Positions 1 through 4,315 of a stretch of 9,546 nt of DNA are shown one piece after another. The position numbers and the translations under genes are program-made. The stretch is from Thiothrix sp. (lineage in GTDB: Bacteria > Pseudomonadota > Gammaproteobacteria > Thiotrichales > Thiotrichaceae), in the NCBI GenBank assembly GCA_011375245.1, contig DRMA01000155.1:1-9546 (forward strand), read 5' to 3'. The notes below the pieces were generated by a model that was given only the letters and a program-made list of their open reading frames with translations, searched no databases and was not told the DNA's origin. Each line of letters begins with the position of its first letter. The first letter of the stretch is position 1.

Positions 1-573
1 AATAATAGCAATCAATAACAAATAAAAATTAAGCGTACCAATACCTTGATACAGATCGATCCATGTATGAAAAAAAGATTCACCTTTAGGCACAAAAATA
101 CCCGTAATATGTTTTATTTGGCTGCTAGCAATTAAAATAGCTGCTCCTGCAGTAAAGCCAATAACTACTGTATGCGAAACAAAGTTGACTAAAGCACCTA
201 GGCGTGCCAATCCAAATGCTAATTGATAAACACCCGCAAGAAACGTCAATGTTAATGTTAACGATAAAAATTCGGGTGTACCAGGATCAGCATGATGGCT
301 AATCGCAGAAAAAACAACAATAGAAATAGCCGTTGTGGGTCCTGAAACTAAATGAAACGACGAGCCAAATAAAGCCGCAATAACTGGAGTCACCATTGCT
401 GTATACAATCCATATTCAGGCGGCAACCCTGCAATAGTAGCAAAAGCAACACCTTGTGGCAGTACAATCACAGCTCCTGTTAACCCTGCCAGCATATCTG
501 CTTTCAGCGAGTTTTTAGTAATGAGCTTAAACCACACCAAAAAAGGAAAAAAAGAGAGAGGGGGGAGTTTCAT
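1..573 (-). CDS. SulP-family sulfate/anion permease, N-terminal part (runs off left edge)
   Basis: This is an inner-membrane SulP (SLC26-like) transporter, probably for sulfate, bicarbonate or a related anion. 191 codons are visible from the ATG at 573 and the frame is open to the window edge. After a short basic, Pro/Phe-rich start comes A-D-M-L-A-G-L-T-G-A-V-I-V-L-P-Q-G-V-A-F-A at about residues 26-46, the usual opening of the SulP core. The family signature P-P-E-Y-G-L-Y-T-A lies at 52-60 and S-G-P-T at 78-81. Several hydrophobic segments follow, as expected for a transport domain of 10-14 helices. The C-terminal STAS domain would lie outside the window. No strong Shine-Dalgarno is visible before the start. 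The substrate cannot be read from this part. The gene points away from the DUF3501 gene by gap and terminator, so it is a separate transcription unit. Confidence 0.9.
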   Translation of the reverse strand, partial: MKLPPLSFFPFLVWFKLITKNSLKADMLAGLTGAVIVLPQGVAFATIAGLPPEYGLYTAMVTPVIAALFGSSFHLVSGPTTAISIVVFSAISHHADPGTPEFLSLTLTLTFLAGVYQLAFGLARLGALVNFVSHTVVIGFTAGAAILIASSQIKHITGIFVPKGESFFHTWIDLYQGIGTLNFYLLLIAII

Positions 574-1029
574 GTCTATAGCCCAAGATTAGCATTGATA
601 AATGAGTGAATAGGGAGGCGGGAAGTATATCAATACTTATTAATATTTTACAGAGTCTATTAAGTAAACATTCAGTTCTGCTTCTTAAAAAGTATGACTA
701 CTTCGAAAAAACAAAATATCATTATTACGATGTTCATGAATGCAATGCAAAAGCCATCTAAGAACCCTATTTTTCTTGAATGGGGTCTATAAAAATAGAC
801 GTTAATTATTTTTAACTTTTATGTTCATACATAGTCGTTGATATGATTAACCTTGAAAGAAGTAGCATCAGATCATGAAGTGTTATCCCAGCAACTGATC
901 ATACTCGTCATTTACATATTCCATTAGGCATCAAACAATCCACAACCTTTATTGATATTTTTAAGGTTATTAAAAACAAAAACATGTAGGCTGGAAAGAG
1001 AAAGAATATTGGCTACCAGCCTCCAATCA
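574..1029. other. Intergenic region between the SulP gene and the DUF3501 gene
   Basis: No convincing gene is seen in these 456 bases. The end next to the DUF3501 gene holds a terminator-like hairpin, listed separately. Near the SulP start an inverted repeat AAGTAT-ATCA-ATACTT lies at 623-638, overlapping a possible minus-strand -10 (TATACT) for the permease. A small perfect hairpin, GTCTAT-AAAA-ATAGAC, lies at 785-800 in AT-rich sequence. Neither can be assigned a function from sequence alone. Confidence 0.5.
972..1022 (-). terminator. Candidate Rho-independent terminator after the DUF3501 gene
   Basis: Read on the minus strand just after the DUF3501 stop, AGGCTGG (1022-1016) pairs perfectly with CCAGCCT (994-988) around a 21-nt loop. 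It is followed within a few bases by TTTTTGTTTTT (982-972). A smaller nested hairpin, GGCT-GGT-AGCC, can also form at 1021-1011. The stem is short and the loop long, so strength is uncertain, but position and U-tract fit the end of this transcription unit. Confidence 0.5.
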
Positions 1030-1614
1030 TTAACTAAAATCCCCAACCAATGAATGCCGAATATCCTCAGCAACTGCCATCACTACATGATTATAATGTT
1101 CATGTTCAATACCCATATTCAATGCTGCCCCTTCTTTTGCCGCTGCAATCATTTCGGCAGAAAACTCAAAGCGCATAAAGTGTATGGCTGAGGTTTTTTC
1201 TGCTGTTTCTCGTTCAATCAAATCCTCATTGGTAATCGGATAAACCTTATCAAATCCAGCAAACTGTAACCATGTTTTACGTTCAATGCCAATCAGCTTT
1301 GCCAATGCCATTTGACGTTCAACGGGATCACTATACTGCAACATAAAGGTTGCTTTTAGATTCGTGCCATCAGGAATTAAGGGGTTATACGCCTCTAGCT
1401 CTTCATTAATCCCTGCGGCATCAAAGATTTTTTCTGCACGCAGCATTTCTTGTATTTGATAATGCATAATTAACTGATCTTCAAAATACAAACGGGCATA
1501 TTCACCAATGGATACTTGGCGATGCTTTTTGTGTGCCATGACCTTGGCACGGAACTCATTGCGTATTTCTTCGTATTTTTCCAGACTGTATAGGTCTTCT
1601 CGTGTTAATGCCAT
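1030..1614 (-). CDS. DUF3501 family protein of the rubrerythrin cluster
   Basis: 194 residues, matching DUF3501, a family of about 200 residues usually encoded with rubrerythrin and a GlpC-like Fe-S protein. No biochemical function is established. The protein is soluble-looking, with no signal peptide, membrane segment or cysteine. It is rich in acidic residues and histidine, including E45/H51/E56 in an amphipathic stretch and a C-terminal H171-E-H173-Y-N-H176 cluster. These could bind metal, but that is inference. The ATG at 1614 has a modest AAGAGA ribosome site about 10 nt upstream. It is the last gene of the three-gene minus-strand module, about 190 bp after the Fe-S gene; that gap holds the palindromic element. 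The family call rests on length, composition and neighbourhood as well as recognised sequence. Confidence 0.85.
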   Translation of the reverse strand: MALTREDLYSLEKYEEIRNEFRAKVMAHKKHRQVSIGEYARLYFEDQLIMHYQIQEMLRAEKIFDAAGINEELEAYNPLIPDGTNLKATFMLQYSDPVERQMALAKLIGIERKTWLQFAGFDKVYPITNEDLIERETAEKTSAIHFMRFEFSAEMIAAAKEGAALNMGIEHEHYNHVVMAVAEDIRHSLVGDFS

Positions 1615-1676
1615 GATACTAATCTCTTGTTATTTTAATTATAGATATTCACTTATTAAATTATTAAATTTTCTTT

Positions 1677-1702
1677 GTAGGGGCAATCTCTTGTGGTTGC
1701 CC
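1677..1702 (+). repeat. Dispersed 26-nt repeat, copy A
   Basis: It begins GTAGGGGCAATC and ends GTGGTTGCCC, with internal arms GGGCAA/TTGCCC. It is the left inner arm of the palindromic element. It differs from copy B (1743-1768, opposite strand) at one position and from copy C (3203-3228) at three. Confidence 0.75.
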
Positions 1703-1742
1703 TTTTTGAGGAAGCCTTAAAATAACGGTTTCCATAGAGATT

Positions 1743-1768
1743 GGGCAACCACAAGGGATTGCCCCTAC
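1743..1768 (-). repeat. Dispersed 26-nt repeat, copy B
   Basis: Inverted partner of copy A within the palindromic element. On the minus strand it reads GTAGGGGCAATC then CCTTGTGGTTGCCC. No T-run follows on that strand, unlike copy C. Confidence 0.75.
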
Positions 1769-1804
1769 AGGAAATTATTTATGTGAATGTCTATAGAATA
1801 TTTA

Positions 1805-3145
1805 TTACTTCTTATCTAAGCCATAGGCAATGCTTAATAACGTCAACGGATGATGCGGTACTGAATCATCTTTTAGACCATTACTAATCTGATGCCCCGC
1901 CATAGGACAATCACTGCTGTAATAATCAGATTCTGCCTTTTTTACCTTTGAGATCACAGGGCGACAAATTTTCATCGACTTATCATGAAACTCACTTTTT
2001 ACCGCATACGTGCCATCATGCCCTGAACAACGCTCAATAACGCTAATCTCAGTTTCAGGAATTTTATTGAGTAAGTCACGGGTTTTAAGTCCCATTTTTT
2101 GTACACGTAAATGACATGCGGCATGATAACTAATCTTACCCAGCGTATTTTCGAAGTCCATATTGAGCTTCGTGCCTTCTTTATCACGCAGCATTAAATA
2201 CTCAAACGGATCAAACATTGCCTGTTGAACCTTAACCACATCGGCATCATCAGGGAACATTAACGGTAATTCTTGCTTATACATTAAAACACACGAAGGC
2301 ACGGGGGCAACAATGTCATATCCTTCATCAACCATTTTGGCTAATACAGGAATATTGGCATTTTTAGCCGCTTCTACGGCATTAAGATCGCCTAATTCTA
2401 ATTTCGGCATACCACAGCATTGTTCTTTTTCAACCAGCGTGACAGGAATTTTATTGTGTTCAAAAACCTTCACTAAATCTTCCACAAGATGTGGCTCATT
2501 ACGATTGCCATAACACGTTGCATAAAGTGCTACTTTACCTTGCGTTGTTTTCGTTGCTTCTGCTTGATACTCAGACACATGACCCGCAAGACGCTTACGT
2601 GCAGGATTGGAATGATACTCTGGCAAAATAGCATCAGGATGCACCCCTAATACTTTTTCTAAGCCTTTACGCATGAGTGGATTTTTATTCGCGGCATTCA
2701 CGACGTGTGCAACCACAGGAATACCCGCTAACTGCCCTACTTTATCTGTTGCAGATAGAATTTTATCGCGGGTTTTAACCTCGCCTTTTTGGTGTTTGAT
2801 CGCTTTTGCACGTAACATCAAATGCGGGAAATCGACATTCCATTCATGCGGAGGGACATAAGGACATTTCGTCACGTAACACATATCACACAAATAACAC
2901 TGATCAACGACTTTCCAATAGTCTTCTTTAGCCACACCATCCACTTCAAAGGTCTCTGATTCATCAACTAAATCAAACAAGGTTGGAAATGAATCACATA
3001 AACTGACACAGCGGCGACAGCCATGACAAATATCGTAGACACGTTCTAATTCTTTATACAGTGAATCTTCGTTATAAAATGATTCAGACTTCCAATCGAG
3101 CGGATGACGGGTGGGAGCCTCTAGGTTACCTTCTCGCGTTGCCAT
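1805..3145 (-). CDS. GlpC/HdrD-like Fe-S oxidoreductase of the rubrerythrin cluster
   Basis: 446 residues. Two ferredoxin-type [4Fe-4S] motifs come first: C40-x2-C43-x2-C46-x3-C50 and C83-x2-C86-x2-C89-x4-C94-P. Two cysteine-rich (CCG) domains of the GlpC, heterodisulfide-reductase D and lactate-oxidase Fe-S subunit type follow. The first has A-T-C211-Y-G-N and C243-C244-G-M-P. The second has A-A-C344-H, C373-S-G and D-C413-P-M-A-G-H, where the usual CCG reads CSG. No membrane segment or signal peptide is seen, so the protein is probably cytoplasmic. By family it is an electron carrier or oxidoreductase; its place after rubrerythrin suggests it feeds electrons to a peroxide-reducing di-iron protein, which is inference. 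The ATG at 3145 follows a strong GGAGG six bases upstream. Substrate and electron donor are unknown. Confidence 0.9.
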   Translation of the reverse strand: MATREGNLEAPTRHPLDWKSESFYNEDSLYKELERVYDICHGCRRCVSLCDSFPTLFDLVDESETFEVDGVAKEDYWKVVDQCYLCDMCYVTKCPYVPPHEWNVDFPHLMLRAKAIKHQKGEVKTRDKILSATDKVGQLAGIPVVAHVVNAANKNPLMRKGLEKVLGVHPDAILPEYHSNPARKRLAGHVSEYQAEATKTTQGKVALYATCYGNRNEPHLVEDLVKVFEHNKIPVTLVEKEQCCGMPKLELGDLNAVEAAKNANIPVLAKMVDEGYDIVAPVPSCVLMYKQELPLMFPDDADVVKVQQAMFDPFEYLMLRDKEGTKLNMDFENTLGKISYHAACHLRVQKMGLKTRDLLNKIPETEISVIERCSGHDGTYAVKSEFHDKSMKICRPVISKVKKAESDYYSSDCPMAGHQISNGLKDDSVPHHPLTLLSIAYGLDKK

Positions 3146-3151
3146 AATCGG

Positions 3152-3156
3152 CCTCC
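3152..3156 (-). promoter_or_regulatory. Strong ribosome binding site of the Fe-S oxidoreductase gene
   Basis: GGAGG on the minus strand, six bases before the ATG at 3145, fixes the start and allows independent translation despite the terminator-like hairpin upstream. Confidence 0.8.
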
Positions 3157-3195
3157 AGCGTTGTTAATGGTTATAGGTGGAATAATAAATAGGAT

Positions 3196-3228
3196 AAAAA
3201 AAGGGCAATCACAAGGAATTGCCCCTAC
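3196..3228 (-). terminator. Rho-independent terminator after rubrerythrin, built from repeat copy C
   Basis: On the minus strand, GGGCAAT (3224-3218) pairs with ATTGCCC (3209-3203) around an 8-nt loop, followed directly by seven T's (3202-3196). The hairpin is the dispersed 26-nt repeat at 3203-3228, 24 of 26 identical to copy B. It starts about 16 bases after the rubrerythrin stop. It should end many transcripts there, with partial read-through to the Fe-S gene, giving more rubrerythrin than partner proteins. That expression ratio is inference. Confidence 0.8.
3203..3228 (-). repeat. Dispersed 26-nt repeat, copy C
   Basis: Single copy in the rubrerythrin-to-Fe-S gap, same orientation as copy B. 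It differs from B at two positions; both changes keep a perfect 7-bp stem (ATTGCCC instead of GTTGCCC, paired with GGGCAAT). Confidence 0.75.
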
Positions 3229-3244
3229 GACTAGCTAAGCAATA

Positions 3245-3664
3245 TTACTCGCCCATGCCATCCAATGCTTTCTGGAAACGGTTAGCATGTGAACGCTCCG
3301 CTTTTGCTAAGGTCTCAAACCAATCAGCAATTTCATCGAAATCTTCTTCGCGAGCGTCTTTTGCCATACCAGGATACATATCCGTATACTCGTGTGTCTC
3401 ACCAGCGATTGCTGTTTTCAGATTATCTGCGGTTGAACCAAAAGGCATGCCTGTTGCTGGATCACCTGTTTCTTCAAGATACTCTAAATGACCGTGTGCA
3501 TGACCTGTCTCGCCTTCTGCCGTTGAGCGGAATACTACCGCAACGTCATTTTCGCCTTCGATGTCTGCTTTATTTGCGAAATATAAATAACGACGATTAG
3601 CCTGAGATTCACCTGCAAATGCATCTTTTAGATGCTGTTCTGTTTTTGTTCCTTTCAAAGACAT
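3245..3664 (-). CDS. Rubrerythrin, di-iron domain only
   Basis: 139 residues: a four-helix ferritin-like rubrerythrin lacking the C-terminal rubredoxin domain of classical rubrerythrins (about 190 residues). By family it reduces hydrogen peroxide with electrons from a redox partner in the cytoplasm. The di-iron ligand pattern is complete: E19 in A-G-E-S-Q-A-N-R-R-Y, E52-x2-H55, E89-x2-E92 in G-E-T-H-E-Y, and E123-x2-H126 in A-E-R-S-H-A-N-R-F. The protein has no cysteine, so an external electron donor is needed; the downstream Fe-S protein is the obvious candidate. The ATG at 3664 has an ideal AGGAGG. It is the first gene of the module, has its own promoter, and is closed by a strong hairpin terminator, all consistent with high expression. 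Confidence 0.93.
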   Translation of the reverse strand: MSLKGTKTEQHLKDAFAGESQANRRYLYFANKADIEGENDVAVVFRSTAEGETGHAHGHLEYLEETGDPATGMPFGSTADNLKTAIAGETHEYTDMYPGMAKDAREEDFDEIADWFETLAKAERSHANRFQKALDGMGE

Positions 3665-3669
3665 AATGT

Positions 3670-3675
3670 CCTCCT
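3670..3675 (-). promoter_or_regulatory. Consensus ribosome binding site of rubrerythrin
   Basis: AGGAGG on the minus strand with a five-base gap to the ATG at 3664. It confirms the start and suggests strong translation. Confidence 0.85.
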
Positions 3676-3702
3676 ATTAGATAGTAATACCTTATTGTTA
3701 CC

Positions 3703-3736
3703 CCAGATTAATATCTGGTAGCGAGACAATAATCAA
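3703..3736 (-). promoter_or_regulatory. Putative sigma-70-type rubrerythrin promoter with overlapping palindrome
   Basis: On the minus strand, TTGATT (3736-3731) and TATTAA (3713-3708) are separated by 17 bases, each matching four of six consensus positions. A palindrome with perfect six-base arms, CCAGAT-4 nt-ATCTGG (3703-3718), covers the -10. This suggests a dimeric regulator, perhaps redox or iron responsive; its identity cannot be read from the sequence. The transcript leader would be about 35-40 nt. Alternatively the palindrome is only an untranslated-leader hairpin. Confidence 0.45.
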
Positions 3737-4026
3737 AACCAGCCGATACAGCTAGTAAAATATTTAGATCATATCAATAGAAAAAATAGAAACATCAACA
3801 ATACATATAAAACCAACCACAAGAAACCCTTATAAACAATGCAATTAGAAATGCGATTAGAGAATAATCACCCGTAAAATAAAGTTAAAAAAAACAGTGA
3901 AAAAAGAAGAGATTTTATACAAAAGATAAACTGTATTACTAAATCCACCCCAAGTAGCTCACGCGCACTAGCAAGCCTCCAAAAGATGTTATCCACAACC
4001 TAGCAATACCTTAAAATCAACAAGAA
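3737..4026. other. AT-rich divergent intergenic region upstream of nrdA
   Basis: No gene is seen here. It is A-rich on the plus strand, with several short A-tracts around 3880-3905 that could bend DNA or act as UP-like sequence. The only clear motif is the consensus DnaA box at 3989-3997. A one-mismatch DnaA-like site, TTATACAAA, lies at 3916-3924. Confidence 0.5.
3989..3997 (+). promoter_or_regulatory. Consensus DnaA box upstream of nrdA
   Basis: TTATCCACA is an exact match to the DnaA consensus TTATNCACA, 46 bases before the putative -35. In E. coli, nrdAB is known to be controlled by DnaA from boxes upstream of its promoter, linking dNTP supply to replication initiation. A single 9-mer can occur by chance, but its place fits a regulatory role. 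Confidence 0.6.
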
Positions 4027-4042
4027 ACACAATATATAGTAG
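4027..4042 (+). promoter_or_regulatory. NrdR box 1
   Basis: ACACAATATATAGTAG matches 14 of 16 positions of the NrdR consensus acaCwAtATaTwGtgt and sits directly before the -35. NrdR represses ribonucleotide reductase genes when (d)ATP levels are high. Its start lies 32 bp before that of box 2, about three helical turns, the usual arrangement for cooperative binding. Confidence 0.8.
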
Positions 4043-4072
4043 TTGACTGTTTATAACCACACCATCTATAGT
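4043..4072 (+). promoter_or_regulatory. nrdA promoter (sigma-70 type)
   Basis: -35 TTGACT (4043-4048) and -10 TATAGT (4067-4072) each match five of six consensus bases, with an 18-bp spacer. NrdR box 1 abuts the -35 and box 2 covers the -10, so bound repressor would block RNA polymerase. Transcription should start near 4079, giving a leader of about 235 nt before the ATG. Confidence 0.75.
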
Positions 4073-4074
4073 AG
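4059..4074 (+). promoter_or_regulatory. NrdR box 2
   Basis: ACACCATCTATAGTAG matches 12 of 16 consensus positions and overlaps the -10. It is weaker than box 1, but both end in the same TATAGTAG and are spaced by 32 bp, which supports the pair. Confidence 0.72.
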
Positions 4075-4225
4075 CCGACCGAATTTACTCAGGCACGTTT
4101 AATGATCGAACAAGATACATACAGCATCTACCTCAGTATTATGAAAAACAACGCTAATCAGCCACTAAAAATAATAAATCAGGAAAGCTGATCATCAATG
4201 TATGACATAACTGGCAATCTGAAAA

Positions 4226-4258
4226 GGGTATAGCGAGCTTCATCGGCTCACTATAGCC
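4226..4258 (+). promoter_or_regulatory. Hairpin in the nrdA mRNA leader
   Basis: Arms of 13 bases (4226-4238 and 4246-4258; core TATAGCGAGC against GCTCACTATA) pair at 11 of 13 positions around a 7-nt loop. It lies in the untranslated leader, 57 bases before the ATG. No U-tract follows, so it is not an intrinsic terminator. It may affect stability or translation; it resembles no riboswitch I recognise. Confidence 0.4.
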
Positions 4259-4315
4259 TGCACCATTTAAGATCAATACTACTCGTTACACGTTCACTAT
4301 AGAGACTTCATCATC

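Larger units (their letters stand above)
1641..1794. repeat. MITE-like palindromic element between the Fe-S and DUF3501 genes
   Basis: The two halves are imperfect inverted copies of each other. The outer ends match as ATAGA-t-ATTCAC (1641-1652) against the complement of 1783-1794, with one mismatch. Inside lie AT-rich arms, then the 26-nt repeat at 1677-1702 and its inverted copy at 1743-1768 (25 of 26 identical). Nearest the centre, GGAAGCC (1710-1716) faces GGTTTCC (1727-1733). There is no open reading frame, so any movement would need a transposase supplied in trans. In the minus-strand transcript it would fold as one long hairpin between two genes of the module. No U-tract follows on that strand, so it is more likely a processing or stability element than a terminator. 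A target-site duplication is not obvious. Confidence 0.7.

Noticed and set aside
876..988. Remnant coding stretch on the plus strand reading V-I-P-A-T-D-H-T-R-H
   Set aside because: It has no start codon, is closed by a stop just upstream, lacks a ribosome site, and resembles no family I recognise.
1677..1710. Copy A as a plus-strand terminator (GGGCAA...TTGCCC followed by five T's)
   Set aside because: No plus-strand gene precedes it; all genes around it are on the minus strand, where no U-tract follows.
1677..3228. The three 26-nt repeats as a CRISPR remnant
   Set aside because: Copies are in mixed orientation with irregular spacing (about 40 and 1430 bp), and no unique spacer series or cas gene is present.
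2313..3600. Plus-strand frames opposite the Fe-S and rubrerythrin genes
   Set aside because: Their opposite strands encode clear conserved proteins with full motif sets; the plus-strand products are low-complexity shadows.
4198..4233. Second leader reading frame of 11 codons before nrdA
   Set aside because: Too short to distinguish from chance; its end overlaps the leader hairpin and nothing supports translation.
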